DNA of 64,000 nt from Nitrobacter sp. NHB1 (GTDB lineage Bacteria; Pseudomonadota; Alphaproteobacteria; Rhizobiales; Xanthobacteraceae), in assembly GCF_036964665.1 (NCBI RefSeq), contig NZ_JBAMDA010000003.1, forward strand, positions 62,001 to 126,000, given 5' to 3'. Of this stretch, positions 17,809-28,060 are shown in pieces; position 1 is the first letter of the stretch, and every line of letters starts with the position of its first letter. The notes under the pieces were generated by a model. The model was not told where the DNA came from. It made no database searches and saw nothing but the letters and a program-made list of their open reading frames with translations. A program made the position numbers and the translations under genes.

Positions 17809-19353
17809 ATGAACGATATCGACCTCCCTCGGCCCCAGCCGAAGATCCGTCGTGTCAACCTCGATACCGGCCGCGAAAACGTCGTCGTTATATCGCGGCG
17901 CTCCAGAGCCCTCCGACCGGAGATCTTTCGGGGCTTCAGTCGCGTGGAGCTCCGTCGGAATGCCAAGATCATGCTGGCCACGCTCATCATTACCGACGAT
18001 GACTCGTTAGTGGGCCCCGACGACCTGGGGCTTTCTGAGCCGGCATTCAGGCGCTTCGCAGAGTCCGTGGGCAGCGCCGTAACCGTTGCACCGGCAACCT
18101 CTCCGTCCAGCCTCGATGCGGTGCGCGCCAAAATCATGGGGCAAACCTTCAGCGCTGTCGATATCAGCACGATTGTCGATGATCTCACCCATTATCGGTA
18201 CTCCGACATGGAGATAGCCGCATTCCTAATCAGTTCTGCCAGTTTTATGACAAATGGCGAACTCATCGCTTTGGTCGATTCGATGGCTCGGGCCGGGACG
18301 CAGCTCAAGTGGAGCAATCCGATTGTCGTCGACAAACATTGCATCGGCGGCATTCCCGGAAATCGCACATCCATGATTGTGGTGCCGATCGTGGCAGCCC
18401 ATGGGCTCACGATTCCAAAGACGTCATCCCGAGCGATTACCTCCCCCGCCGGCACGGCCGATACGATGGAAACGCTGGCGCGTGTCGATGTGGGCGTTGA
18501 AGAAATGAAAGACATCGTGGCTGCATGCCGCGGCTGTCTGGTGTGGGGTGGACATGTCAATCTGTCCCCGGCGGACGACATCCTGATTTCGGTTGAGCGG
18601 CCACTTGGTCTCGATACCCGCGAGCAAATGGTGGCGTCGATCATGTCAAAAAAGCTCGCCGCCGGCTCAACCCACCTCCTGATTGATCTGCCTGTCGGTC
18701 CGACGGCCAAGCTCGTCAACACGATGGATGCGATGAGGCTGCGCAAATTATTCGAGTTCGTCGGTGATCATTTTGGGATATGCGTTGAGGTTGTCGTTAC
18801 CGATGGTTGCCAACCGATCGGCAACGGCATCGGTCCAGCTCTTGAGGCTCAGGATGTTATGGCGGTTTTGGCTAATGATCCGGGAGCGCCAGCAGACCTG
18901 CGTGAGAAATCTCTGCAGCTTGCCGCGAGCCTGCTCGAATATGATCCGAAGCTGCGTGGTGGGAGCGGCTATGCCCGCGCACGCGAACTGCTCGATAGCG
19001 GCGCCGCGCTCAAACAAATGCAAGAGATCATCGACGCGCAAGGGCCTTCGACTTGTTGCACAGACTTGGGGAAATTGACGTTCGATGTCACAGCTTCACG
19101 CGATGGATTCGTCTCCAGCATCGATTGCTTGCAACTGAACCGGCTTGCGCGAACTGCGGGGGCGCCGATCGATAAAGGCGCCGGCATCAGGCTGTTCAAG
19201 AAACTTGGAGACCGCGTCCAGCAAGGGGAGCCGCTTTACCGTATCTATGCATTTGACCAGTCGGAGCATGATCTTGCCGCCGCCGGAACAAAGATCAATA
19301 CGGCCTACAAGATCGGAAGCGAGCAAGCCAGCAGCCTTGAGGCGCCATCGTGA
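17809..19353 (+). CDS. AMP phosphorylase / thymidine phosphorylase-like enzyme
   Basis: A 514-residue member of the nucleoside phosphorylase II family. Unlike classical DeoA (~440 aa) it has an extra N-terminal domain of about 90 residues. Its active-site segment reads [15 protein letters not shown] and [20 protein letters not shown], the form seen in archaeal AMP phosphorylases rather than the KHSTGG of thymidine phosphorylase. Archaeal homologues convert nucleoside 5'-monophosphate plus phosphate to base and ribose 1,5-bisphosphate. The substrate here is inferred. The GTG of the next gene overlaps the stop by 4 bases, starting a three-gene coupled operon. Confidence 0.85.
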   Translation: MNDIDLPRPQPKIRRVNLDTGRENVVVISRRSRALRPEIFRGFSRVELRRNAKIMLATLIITDDDSLVGPDDLGLSEPAFRRFAESVGSAVTVAPATSPSSLDAVRAKIMGQTFSAVDISTIVDDLTHYRYSDMEIAAFLISSASFMTNGELIALVDSMARAGTQLKWSNPIVVDKHCIGGIPGNRTSMIVVPIVAAHGLTIPKTSSRAITSPAGTADTMETLARVDVGVEEMKDIVAACRGCLVWGGHVNLSPADDILISVERPLGLDTREQMVASIMSKKLAAGSTHLLIDLPVGPTAKLVNTMDAMRLRKLFEFVGDHFGICVEVVVTDGCQPIGNGIGPALEAQDVMAVLANDPGAPADLREKSLQLAASLLEYDPKLRGGSGYARARELLDSGAALKQMQEIIDAQGPSTCCTDLGKLTFDVTASRDGFVSSIDCLQLNRLARTAGAPIDKGAGIRLFKKLGDRVQQGEPLYRIYAFDQSEHDLAAAGTKINTAYKIGSEQASSLEAPS

Positions 19354-20270
19354 GCAGTATTACCATCCAGTATCTGTCATCCTCGGCGGCTGATGCGAAG
19401 CGGCTTGCATCCCGGCTTGGGATTGCCGCTCATGAGATTGCCCTGCATTACTTTCCCGATGGCGAGATGCGTGTGACGGCTGGTCCCGCGACATCGACAA
19501 CAATCATCTACGCCTCGCTCGACCGGCCCAACGACAAATTGATCGCCATCTTGTTTGCCGCCGAGGCGCTCCGCCGCCAAGGCTCGAAACGCCTCGTGCT
19601 GCTAGCCCCATATCTTTGCTACATGCGTCAGGACACCGCTTTCCATGAAGGCGAGGCGATCAGCCAGAAAGCCGTCGGCCAAATGATTGTGAACACCGTC
19701 GATCGTGTCATCACAGTGGACGCTCATTTGCATCGGACCCCTGACATCAGAGTTGTCTTTCCAGGTATTGATGCCGATAATCTTTCCGCCATGCCGGCGA
19801 TCACTGGCGCGCTTCGTGCGGAAAATATCGACCCGGCGACGGTCGTGGTCGGCCCCGATGCGGAATCCCGGCAGTGGGCGAGTTATCTTGCAGAAAGTCT
19901 CGGCCTGACCTGCGCCGTTGCGCAAAAGGCTCGTCATGGCGACCAGTCTGTCGAACTCAGATTTGCCAACCCCTCTTTGTTTGCCGGCCGCCCTGCCCTG
20001 ATAACCGACGATATCGTATCATCAGGCGGCACCCTGATCGCCTGCGCGAAAGCTCTTTCGGCCGCCGGCGCCACGGTTGTTGATGCCGTCGTCACGCATG
20101 CGCTGTTCCCGCCGGAACTGATGGTTGCGCTCGCGAACGTCGGCATTCATTCGATCCGATCAACCCACAGCGTGCCGCACGCCACCAACACGTTTGTTCT
20201 CGATGATCTCTTCGCTTCGGCCCTCCACCGCGAGTTCGGCGATACCATCCTGTTCGAGGCTATTTCATGA
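19350..20270 (+). CDS. Ribose-phosphate diphosphokinase (PRPP synthase)-like protein
   Basis: A 306-residue protein with two phosphoribosyltransferase-like halves. Class features are present: FPDGEMRV near 35, [19 protein letters not shown] (the flexible-loop region, where classical PRPP synthases read PYxRQDR), the TVDAHLHR metal site and the PRPP loop [14 protein letters not shown]. The usual reaction is ribose 5-phosphate plus ATP to PRPP plus AMP. The altered loop and the operon partners suggest a specialised paralogue, not the housekeeping enzyme. It overlaps both neighbours by 4 bases, so all three proteins are probably made in equal amounts. Confidence 0.87.
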   Translation: MSSITIQYLSSSAADAKRLASRLGIAAHEIALHYFPDGEMRVTAGPATSTTIIYASLDRPNDKLIAILFAAEALRRQGSKRLVLLAPYLCYMRQDTAFHEGEAISQKAVGQMIVNTVDRVITVDAHLHRTPDIRVVFPGIDADNLSAMPAITGALRAENIDPATVVVGPDAESRQWASYLAESLGLTCAVAQKARHGDQSVELRFANPSLFAGRPALITDDIVSSGGTLIACAKALSAAGATVVDAVVTHALFPPELMVALANVGIHSIRSTHSVPHATNTFVLDDLFASALHREFGDTILFEAIS

Positions 20271-21865
20271 GCGTCACCATTCAATTCTGCGGTGCGGCAC
20301 GCACAGTTACGGGTTCTTGTTATCGCTTCAAGACTCCGGCAGGCAGCTTTCTGGTCGATTGCGGGCTTTTTCAGGGGCAGAAGACGCTCAAGGAGCTGAA
20401 CTACACTGCCTTCCCATTTCGCCCGGCCGATATCGATGTTGTCCTTCTGACTCATGCCCACATCGATCACAGCGGACTGCTGCCGAAATTGGTGCGCGAA
20501 GGTTTTCGCGGCCGGATACTGGCGACGCGCGGAACGATCGATCTGTGTTCGTATATGTTGCCGGATTCCGGGAGCATTCAGGAATCCGAGGTCATCGCTC
20601 TGAACCTGCGTAACGCAAAACGCGGGAGATCCGAGGTCAGCCCGATCTACACCCAGGCCGATGCCATTGCCTCACTGCAGGCGTTCCAGCCCGTTGAGTA
20701 CGAGGCGTGGACCGACGTCATACCGGCCGTACGCGCTCGCTATTGGAATGCCGGCCATCTTCTCGGGTCTGCCTCGATCGAACTGGAGTTTTCTGAAGAA
20801 AGCACATCTTCCCAACCTCTGCGACTGCTCGCTTCCGGCGATGTCGGCCCCGATACGAAGTTGCTGCAACCCAACCCTGTCGCCCCGGCAGGATTCGACT
20901 ACGTCATTTCGGAATCGACCTATGGCGATCGTATTCGCCCGGAAACGACACGACAAAGCCGCCAGCGACGCCTGACCGCCGAGGTTCGCGACGCCGCCGC
21001 AGCGAACGGCGCCTTGCTGATTCCCGCCTTCGCTGTCGAACGCACGCAGGAGCTGATCATCGACTTGGTTGATCTGATGGAACGCAGCGAAATACCTGCT
21101 GCACCGATCTTCCTCGATTCCCCTCTCGCGATTCGCGCAACAGAAGTTTTCCGAAAGCATGCTGCAAGCCTCGATCCGAGCATCGATGCGCTTCGCTTGC
21201 TCAATTCACCTCATCTCAGATTCACTGAGACGGTGGAAGAGAGCAAGTCGATCGCCAAGCTCTCCGGCTTTCACATCATTATTGCAGCGAGCGGCATGTG
21301 TGACGCTGGCCGTATCCGCCACCATCTTAAGCATTGGCTGTGGAATAGTCGGGCCACGGTGCTTCTGGTCGGCTTTCAGGCCCGCGGCACGCTGGGGCGG
21401 TTCCTCGAGGACGGAACCAAAGCCGTCCGCATCCAGGGCGAGGAGATCAAGGTGGCGGCGCGGATTCGTCGGATCGACGATTATTCAGGACATGCGGACG
21501 GCTCCGAACTGGCGCGATGGATCGCAGCTCGCCGTCCCATTCGGAGGGGCATATTCCTGGTTCATGGTGAAGAGTCGGCCATTGTGGGACTATCGGAGCG
21601 GATTGCAGATCGGCTTGTTCCATCCGCGAAAATTTTTCTTCCTCTTCTCGATGACATCTATGACTTGTCGACAAATGTGCCGACGAACCTCAATGCGGCG
21701 AACCGCCGTCGGCTAACACCCGAGGCCGTTGTCGCACTCGATTGGCACAACGATATGTCCAAACTTATACTCGACATCAACGAAAAGGTTGCAGCGGCCG
21801 CAGACGATCGTGCACGAAACGTCGTCATCAGAAGATTGAGACGAGCACTGGATCCGGAAAACTGA
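20267..21865 (+). CDS. MBL-fold beta-CASP (CPSF/RNase J-like) protein
   Basis: A 532-residue protein. The metallo-beta-lactamase core has HAHIDHSG (motif 2) near 65-72, YWNAGHLLGSASIEL (motif 3) and SGDVG (motif 4). A beta-CASP insert follows (ESTYGD, AFAVERTQELI), and the RNA-specificity C-terminal motif is IDDYSGHADGSELARW. This architecture is that of RNA-processing nucleases such as CPSF73-like enzymes. The ATGA overlap with the PRPP synthase-like gene ties it to nucleotide metabolism. A C-terminal extension after about 470 is unusual and of unknown role. Whether it cuts RNA has to be inferred. Confidence 0.87.
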   Translation: MSVTIQFCGAARTVTGSCYRFKTPAGSFLVDCGLFQGQKTLKELNYTAFPFRPADIDVVLLTHAHIDHSGLLPKLVREGFRGRILATRGTIDLCSYMLPDSGSIQESEVIALNLRNAKRGRSEVSPIYTQADAIASLQAFQPVEYEAWTDVIPAVRARYWNAGHLLGSASIELEFSEESTSSQPLRLLASGDVGPDTKLLQPNPVAPAGFDYVISESTYGDRIRPETTRQSRQRRLTAEVRDAAAANGALLIPAFAVERTQELIIDLVDLMERSEIPAAPIFLDSPLAIRATEVFRKHAASLDPSIDALRLLNSPHLRFTETVEESKSIAKLSGFHIIIAASGMCDAGRIRHHLKHWLWNSRATVLLVGFQARGTLGRFLEDGTKAVRIQGEEIKVAARIRRIDDYSGHADGSELARWIAARRPIRRGIFLVHGEESAIVGLSERIADRLVPSAKIFLPLLDDIYDLSTNVPTNLNAANRRRLTPEAVVALDWHNDMSKLILDINEKVAAAADDRARNVVIRRLRRALDPEN

Positions 21866-22037
21866 GTGATGATTCTCCAAAACTGATACCTGAGAAGTCA
21901 TCGCTCGAATTTCGGCCTGCGTCGCCATGATTGCGAGCTCGATATTCAGATGACGTCGGTGGTGAACCCATTATCGCCGCAGGCGCGACGGGAAGGGTTC
22001 GAGATCCCGACCAGTGCTGCGATCGAGGTCATTGACC

Positions 22038-23894
22038 ATGCTTTCTAATTCTATCGTTCGGTCAGTTCTTGTTGCATTACCGGCTTTCGGCCTCCTATTA
22101 GGTTTTGCTGTGCCTTTGTTTGGTTTGCCAGCATGGCAAGGAGGGCTATGGGCTGCCTTCACTGTGCCGGTTCTGGTGGCTCTGCTCTATGAGATTGGAG
22201 CAAGTCTGAGACGCGCGGAGGTCGGTCTCGATATCGTCGCAGCGCTGTCGATGACGGCAGCGCTGGCGGTTGGCGAGAACCTTGCAGCTGTCGTTGTCGC
22301 GTTGATGTATTCGGGAGGCCAGTATCTCGAAGCCTTCGCCGAGGGGCATGCGCGCCGCGAGATGACTGCAATCCTCGCGCGGGTACCTCGTACGGCTGTC
22401 AGGCATGGCAATAGCGTGCTTGAAGAAGTCGGTCTTGAGAAAATCGTGCCGGGTGATCGGCTACTCATTCGACAAGGAGATGTTGTCCCGGTCGATGGAA
22501 CAGTCGCCAGCGGCGTCGCAATTCTAGATCAATCGGCGCTGACAGGTGAACCGATCCCGGTTCAACAGCGGGCCGGCGATGAGGTGATGAGCGGATCGAC
22601 CAATGCCGGCGAAGCTTTCGACCTGGTGGCGTCACATTACGCCGCTGAAAGCACCTATGCCGGCATTGTCAGGTTGGTCGAGGAGGCGCAGCGCTCCAAG
22701 GCACCGATGTCACGGCTTGCCGACCGGTTTGCCATACTGTTTCTTGGCGTGACCGTGCTGATTGCAGGTTTAGCCTGGTACTTCACCGATGATCCCATTC
22801 GTGCCGTCGCCGTTCTAGTGGTTGCAACGCCGTGCCCGCTTATTCTGGCGGTGCCGATCGCCATCGTATCCGGCCTTTCACGCGCGGCGCGATTTGGTAT
22901 CCTGATCAAGGGCGGGAAGGCCATTGAGGCGCTGGCGCGCGTGTACTCGCTCGTCATTGACAAGACGGGAACGCTGACCGACGGCAGGGCCCAGGTCATA
23001 TCGGTCAACGTTCGCGATCATCTCGCTCCCGACGACATCTTGCGTATTGCAGCCTCGCTCGATCAGGCGTCGAAGCACATTATCGCCCAAACCCTTGTGA
23101 TCGAGGCGCGCGACCGCAAGCTGCACCTCTCGACCCCGTCCAATGTGATCGAGACGGCGGGCGAGGGCATCGAGGGCAGCATTGACGGGCTAAATGTGGT
23201 GGTCGGCGGCATCCGCTTCGTCCGATCTAAATTGACGAAGACGGCAACAAATTCGTTTGAGCCAACGCAAAAGGCCGGCGCCGTCATTGTCGCCGTTGCG
23301 ATTGGTGGCAAAATGGCCGGCGAGATCGTGCTCGCCGATGAATTACGCGTTGGCACGCAGGCCCTTCTGCAAGCGCTCAGAAAATTGGGAATACAGCGAA
23401 TCGTTCTCGCGACCGGAGATCGCCGCGAGGTCGCGGAAGCTGTAGCGGACGGACTCGGGATCGATGGCGTTAGGTCGGAGTTGACGCCGGATCAGAAAGT
23501 GTTGGTTGTCCTTACGGAGCGGAAGAACGGTCCGGTCATGATGGTCGGCGACGGTGTGAATGACGCCCCGGCGCTGGCCGCGGCTGATATTGGGGTAGCA
23601 ATGGGCGCACGGGGCACAGCGGCGTCGGCCGAGGCAGCAGATGTAGTCTTTCTGGTTGACCATCTTGATCGTATCGTACCTGCGATTCAGATCGCACGAC
23701 GCTCGCGCCTGATCGCGCTCGAAAGCGTCGCTGCGGGGATTGGACTATCGCTGCTCGGTATGATCGCCGCAGCGTTTGGTTATATCACGCCCGTTCAAGG
23801 TGCTTTGCTTCAGGAGGTGATCGACGTCGCGGTCATACTCAACGCGCTGCGGGCGCTCGGTGGAAATGAGATTCAATATACGCTTGCGAAGTAA
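22038..23894 (+). CDS. P1B-type heavy-metal translocating ATPase
   Basis: A 618-residue P-type ATPase. An actuator domain (LDQSALTGEPIPV), a phosphorylation site (DKTGTLTDG) and a hinge (VGDGVNDAPALAAADIGVAMG) are intact. The metal-site helix reads ATPCPLILAVPIAI, i.e. CPL rather than CPC or SPC, and the last helices carry LLQEVIDVAVILNALRA instead of the HEGGT form of zinc pumps. There is no N-terminal HMA domain. Metal specificity therefore cannot be assigned; Zn/Co/Fe classes are possible. It follows the nucleotide operon by 172 bases and belongs to a type often found in hypoxia/stress islands. Confidence 0.88.
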   Translation: MLSNSIVRSVLVALPAFGLLLGFAVPLFGLPAWQGGLWAAFTVPVLVALLYEIGASLRRAEVGLDIVAALSMTAALAVGENLAAVVVALMYSGGQYLEAFAEGHARREMTAILARVPRTAVRHGNSVLEEVGLEKIVPGDRLLIRQGDVVPVDGTVASGVAILDQSALTGEPIPVQQRAGDEVMSGSTNAGEAFDLVASHYAAESTYAGIVRLVEEAQRSKAPMSRLADRFAILFLGVTVLIAGLAWYFTDDPIRAVAVLVVATPCPLILAVPIAIVSGLSRAARFGILIKGGKAIEALARVYSLVIDKTGTLTDGRAQVISVNVRDHLAPDDILRIAASLDQASKHIIAQTLVIEARDRKLHLSTPSNVIETAGEGIEGSIDGLNVVVGGIRFVRSKLTKTATNSFEPTQKAGAVIVAVAIGGKMAGEIVLADELRVGTQALLQALRKLGIQRIVLATGDRREVAEAVADGLGIDGVRSELTPDQKVLVVLTERKNGPVMMVGDGVNDAPALAAADIGVAMGARGTAASAEAADVVFLVDHLDRIVPAIQIARRSRLIALESVAAGIGLSLLGMIAAAFGYITPVQGALLQEVIDVAVILNALRALGGNEIQYTLAK

Positions 23895-23979
23895 GGCGGC
23901 TCAGGACCGACCGTGAGCCCTCGGCCAACTACCGCTTCTGGGCGCGAACCGGTCCTTCGTCAGAGCGAAGCGAAGTACC

Positions 23980-24160
23980 CCTCCGCTGAGGATACGCTTC
24001 GCCGGTGATGGGATCGAAGATGTCGATGGCGTCGCCGGCGAAATCGACGAACACCTTCTCCCCACCTACGTGGGTCTGACGCATGCTAGGGCGCGCACGC
24101 TTCTTCCAGGCCTCGAACGTCGTGCAAAACCAAGTATAGCCAAAGCCGTCGGGATTGGCT
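23980..24160 (-). pseudogene. IS21 istA internal fragment
   Basis: About 60 codons (ANPDGFGYTWFCTTFEAWKK, GGEKVFVDFAGD, FDPITGEAY) match residues ~108-170 of the complete IstA at 35693-37231, including the first catalytic Asp. Both ends are lost. Confidence 0.85.
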
Positions 24161-24404
24161 TTTCCGCGATCTCTCGTCCGGTGAGGATGACTGCGTTCCA
24201 CCGAAATACCCGCCTCACGAGGAATTGTCAGCACCGTCGCCGGGTAGTCAGCGGTGAGCATGGCGACCGAGACTCCTGCCTGATCAGCAATCCTGATCGC
24301 CTCCGGAACGCCGCACCACCACTAAGCCCGTTGCAGACAGCCCGAGAACGATTCATTGTTCCACCCTGTCGATTTCCCAAATGGACCCTCATGGCTTCCT
24401 GTGT

Positions 24405-25547
24405 TCAGGTTGATGCAGAGCCGGCATGAGTCGGCTCCGGGGGCGGCGGTGCCTGCCGGCCCTGATTGGGCTGCCGGTCTCCTCTCAGCACGACATAAAT
24501 TGCGGGGATGACGAGCACGGTCAGCGCCGTTGATGATGCCAGACCGAACAGGAGCGAAATTGCGAGCCCCTGAAAGATCGGGTCCGTGAGGATGACGGCC
24601 GCGCCGATCATGGCGGCAATCGCGGTCAATATGATCGGCTTGAAGCGGATTGCGCCCGCCTCCAGCAGCACGTCGATCAGCGGTCGGTCGGGACGCTGCG
24701 CATGGCGGATGAAGTCCACCAGCAGGATCGAGTTGCGCACGATAATGCCGGCGAGCACGATGAAGCCGATCATGGAGGTCGCCGTGAAGGGCGCACTGAA
24801 CAGCCAATGGCCAAGCATGATACCAATGAAGGTGAGCGGGATCGGCGTGAGGATGACGAGCGGCAGCTTGAACGAGCCAAACTGCGCCACGACGAGGATA
24901 TAGATCCCCAAGATCGCCACCATGAAAGCCGCTCCCATGTCTCGGAAGGTCACCCAGGTCACCTCCCATTCGCCGTCCCAAAGCAAGGTCGGATGGGTTT
25001 CGTCGTCCGGTTGGCCGTGCAGCGCGATCGCGGGTTTCGGCAGGTTGCCCCAGTCGATCCGGTCGATCGCGTCGCGCACCGCGAGCATGCCGTAGATGGG
25101 TGCTTCATAGGTGCCGGCGAGTTCCGCCAGCACCATTTCGGCGGGGCGGCCATTGTGCCGGAAGATTGGATAGGACGCCGGCTCATGGGTGACACCAACA
25201 ACATCGCCGAGTTCGACCACCCCGCGGCCGCCGGGCAACGCGTTGGCGGGCACCGGCGTCGTCAGCGCGCGCGCGTCCATCACCGCGTTCGCCTTGGGCA
25301 GGGCGAGGCGGATGGCGATCGGGTAGCGTCCTCCGCCCCGCTGGGAGTAGCCCACCGTGGTGCTGCCATAGAGATAGTGCAAGGTGTTGTATACGTCAGC
25401 CTGCGCGACCTTGTAATATTCGAGATTGTCCTGATTGATCGCGACGCGAACGCGCTCAGCCTAGTTGTGGTAGCTGTCGTCGACATCGACAATGAAGGGG
25501 ACGCTCTTGAACGCCGCGCGAACCTTGTCGGCCACGGCGCGCCGGGT
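24405..25547 (-). pseudogene. Truncated RND efflux permease, inverted near-copy of the pump at 42-45 kb
   Basis: The minus strand encodes the last ~380 residues of an AcrB-type RND permease almost identical to residues ~705-1085 of the protein at 42309-45566 (STTVGYSQRGGGRYPIAIRL, GHWLFSAPFTATSMIGFIVL). It is open from 25382 to 24405. Further upstream, a CAG codon of the intact copy is TAG at 25461-25463, and homology stops abruptly near 25547 where MFS sequence begins. So it is 5'-truncated with a nonsense mutation. Its inverted orientation relative to the intact copy makes a ~1.1 kb inverted repeat 19 kb apart. Confidence 0.9.
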
Positions 25548-25549
25548 TT

Positions 25550-26175
25550 TCCGCTGATCGGCGCCGAGGTGTTCAAGATCGGCTCGACGACGCTCGTCGT
25601 CTCCTTCATCGTCAGCTTCGGCGTAGTCAAGGCGTGCGCCAACCTGATCTCCGGTCAGCTCGCCGACAAGTGGGGCGCAAGGGGGTTCTGATCCTCGGAT
25701 GGCTCGTCGGCCTTCCGGTGCCGTTTATGATCATCTGGGCGCCAAGCTGGGCATGGGTGACGCCGCCAATGCCCTTCTCGGCATCAATCAGGGCTTTGCC
25801 TGGTCGATGACGGTGATCATGAAGATTGATCTGGTCGGGCCGAAGTCGCGCGGCCTGGCCGTGGGTTTGAACGAGCTCGCCGGATATCTCGCGGTCGGCG
25901 TGACCGCTTACCTCACCGGATATCTTGCGTCGGAGTACGGGCTGCGGCCGGCGCCGATCTACCTCGGAGTGGCCTATGCCATCCTCGGCGCCGGGCTCTC
26001 GATCCTATTGGTACGCGATACGCGCGAGTACGTCCGGTTGGAGACTGCGGCGCATGCTCGTCAAGCGTCTCCAACAAGCTTCCGCGAGATCTTTGTCCTC
26101 ACGTCCTTCAGAGATCGGAACCTGTTCACCGCGTGTAGCGGTGTTCATGCGGGAACATGCGGCGGGTTCGGTTGA
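25550..26175 (+). pseudogene. MFS transporter remnant with frameshifts
   Basis: Pieces of one major facilitator are spread over frames: EVFKIGSTTLVVSFIVSFGV and ACANLISGQLADKWG, then GWLVGLPVPFMIIWAPSWAW in another frame, then ALLGINQGFAWSMTVIMKID and SRGLAVGLNELAGYLAVGV in a third. At least two frameshifts, near 25675 and 25750, and a missing N-terminus make it non-functional. The joining point with the RND remnant at about 25547 marks a rearrangement. Confidence 0.8.
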
Positions 26176-26239
26176 TCTCGCGCAAAAAGCGAGCCGACCG
26201 GCGAAGTAGAGTGGGTTTCTTCGATGATGGAGCAAGCCG

Positions 26240-26596
26240 ATGCAGAAAGTCTTGGTCCAAGCGGTCGCTGTGCTCTGTCTCCTACCCGGTTCAGTATGGG
26301 CGCAGGCGCCGTCAGATGCCGAACGCTACTACGGCTGGCATCAACATATGATGGGGTGGGGCGGAGGATGGTACGCCATGATCTTCGGTCCGTTGTTCAT
26401 GATCCTTTTTCTCGCAGTCCTGGTTGCCCTCGCGATTATCCTCGTTCGCTGGTTGCGCGCGCCATGGCCAGGGACATATCCGCCACACCAACTGCCGCCC
26501 GCACGCACGCCGCTTGATATCCTGATGGAGCGCTTTGCGCGCGGCGAGATCGACAAAGCGGAATTCGAGGACCGGCGGCGCGTTCTTGGCGAGTGA
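26240..26596 (+). CDS. SHOCT-domain membrane protein
   Basis: A 118-residue protein. It has an N-terminal signal peptide (QKVLVQAVAVLCLLPGSVWA), a His/Met/Trp/Gly-rich periplasmic segment (HQHMMGWGGGW), one membrane helix (MILFLAVLVALAIILVRWL) and a C-terminal SHOCT motif (TPLDILMERFARGEIDKAEF). SHOCT proteins of this type often stand next to metal-resistance genes, and the His/Met cluster could bind metal, which is an inference. It is intact amid broken neighbours. Confidence 0.85.
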   Translation: MQKVLVQAVAVLCLLPGSVWAQAPSDAERYYGWHQHMMGWGGGWYAMIFGPLFMILFLAVLVALAIILVRWLRAPWPGTYPPHQLPPARTPLDILMERFARGEIDKAEFEDRRRVLGE

Positions 26597-26644
26597 CTCG
26601 ACGCGCCCGCCTCCAAGCTCGCTTAGTTGGAAATGGGAACGCCC

Positions 26645-26997
26645 ATGCAGGTTCTGCTGATACTGAACGACCCATCCTACGGCACCGAGCGGACCTACAA
26701 TGGCTTGCGCCTCGCTCTCGCTCTCGCCAAGAACGATCCAGCGACCACCGTGACGGTATTCTTGATGGCTGACGCGGTCGTGGCCACAAAGTCGGACCAG
26801 AAAACGCCGGACGGCTACTACAATGTTGAACGCATGCTGAAGGGCGTTCTCGCGGCTAAAGGACAAGTCCTGCTTTGCGGCACCTGCATGGACGCCCGCG
26901 GGCTCACTGATGCCGAGATACTCAGTGGCCTGAGACGCGCACCATGGTCGAACTCGCGACCCTTACCGCGTCCGCTGAGAAGGTGTTGGTATTTTGA
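26645..26997 (+). pseudogene. DsrE-family sulfur-relay-like protein, frameshifted
   Basis: The start MQVLLILNDPSYGTERTYNG and the conserved LLCGTCMDARGLTDAEIL segment identify a DsrE/YchN-type protein, with the conserved Cys pair in CGTC. After AEIL the frame is lost near 26930. The expected C-terminus (TMVELATLTASAEKVLVF, stop at 26995-26997) is present in another frame. DsrE proteins transfer sulfur or bind small thiols. A single indel, or a sequencing error, would explain the break. Confidence 0.75.
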
Positions 26998-27015
26998 ACC
27001 ACCCGAGGAGCTAGT

Positions 27016-27075
27016 ATGCCGCCGATCTATCTCGACTACAACGCAAGCACGCCGGTGGATCCGGCAGATGTCAGG
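27016..27075 (+). pseudogene. 5' stub of a cysteine desulfurase (NifS/IscS-like)
   Basis: GAGGAG followed by ATG and the start MPPIYLDYNASTPVDP, the hallmark N-terminus of class V cysteine desulfurases (YLDxNAxTP). After about 20 residues the similarity ends and an unrelated frame runs to a stop. The rest of the gene has been deleted. Confidence 0.7.
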
Positions 27076-27181
27076 CAACAAGGCGCGCATTCGAAGCGGC
27101 ATGTGCACGTCTTTGTCATAGATGGTCATCACAGGCGCTGGCCGAATGACACGTGAAAAATTCTCTCGGTGGGAGGGTCGA

Positions 27182-27529
27182 ATGATCGTCCGCATCCTCT
27201 TATTGGCATGTTCTCTTCTACTTGCGAGCGAGCTGCCGGCGGCAAGCTTTCCATCTAAGGATGATCCCTGGAATCCCCACCACATAGATGCACTGCCCCC
27301 CGACATCCGCCACTATATAGCGATAATCTGCAAGGGACCGGCCAGGGCGCAGCATGATTTCGCAACCTATTCTCCAACTGAGAGGCGTTGGCGAATAAAC
27401 CTCGAATATCTTCGATGCGATGGCCTCCGCGATTTCCGACGAGGGCACCAATGCGTCGACGTAGACTTTATCCAGGTTGGTTCACGGTTCCGGCTTTCCA
27501 CAAAACAATACCGTGAATGCGGCTTCTGA
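27182..27529 (+). CDS. Secreted hypothetical protein
   Basis: A 115-residue protein. The ATG at 27182 is preceded by GGGAGGG and opens a signal peptide (MIVRILLLACSLLLASELPA-ASF). The mature part has RHYIAIICKGPARAQHDFAT, YLRCDGLRDFRRGHQCVDVD and a C-terminal YRECGF, giving four cysteines that could form two disulfides. It resembles small exported proteins of Rhizobiales, but I cannot name a family. No clear partner lies next to it. Confidence 0.6.
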   Translation: MIVRILLLACSLLLASELPAASFPSKDDPWNPHHIDALPPDIRHYIAIICKGPARAQHDFATYSPTERRWRINLEYLRCDGLRDFRRGHQCVDVDFIQVGSRFRLSTKQYRECGF

Positions 27530-27739
27530 AGCGGAGCCGCATCGCGTCGGCTACGAACCTTCGCAATCATTGCGCTCGCATCCCAATCCGTCCCGTTCTG
27601 ATTGGATTGCAGAGTTGATAGTCAGAGATGTAGCCCCGGGCAACGGTGCACCGTCCAGCGCATTTCGCAAAAGCGGGACAGGTGTTTCGCTAAATCGCGG
27701 ACAGCGTGGCTGGGGCTAACTTTTGGTTGCCTGATTGTC
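27530..27739. other. No recognisable gene
   Basis: A spacer between the exported protein and the ISL3 fragment. No conserved frame is seen; it is probably transposon debris. Confidence 0.35.
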
Positions 27740-28060
27740 AAATCGCATCCAAGTGCGACCCCTTTTCGCGCCCCGAAGGACCTGGCGGACACGATTGCGA
27801 CTGTGGCTTGTTTTGCGAACGATCTGCTTGATTGCCGCGCCATCCTTGGCGAGCGCCAAGATGATGGCAATGGTCTCCTCACGTCGCAAGTAACTCTCGT
27901 ATTGCAGTCGTTCCGCGCAGGTCAGTAGTTCTGGATTGATCGTCGTTGCGCCGATCGCTGCACGGATCGGACGCATCGATTTACGGACGGCGCTCAAGAA
28001 AGCCGCGCTCGCGTTTTCCATAAGATGCCAACGATCAAATGCCGACGAAGCGTTTGCGAT
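27740..28060 (-). pseudogene. ISL3-family transposase fragment
   Basis: Minus-strand frame with FDRWHLMENASAAFLSAVRK and a downstream HTH-like part (LRREETIAIILALAKDGAAI, SRNRVRQVLRGAKRGR). DRWHL followed by a helix-turn-helix is the pattern of the middle of ISL3 transposases. The remainder is absent. Confidence 0.65.
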
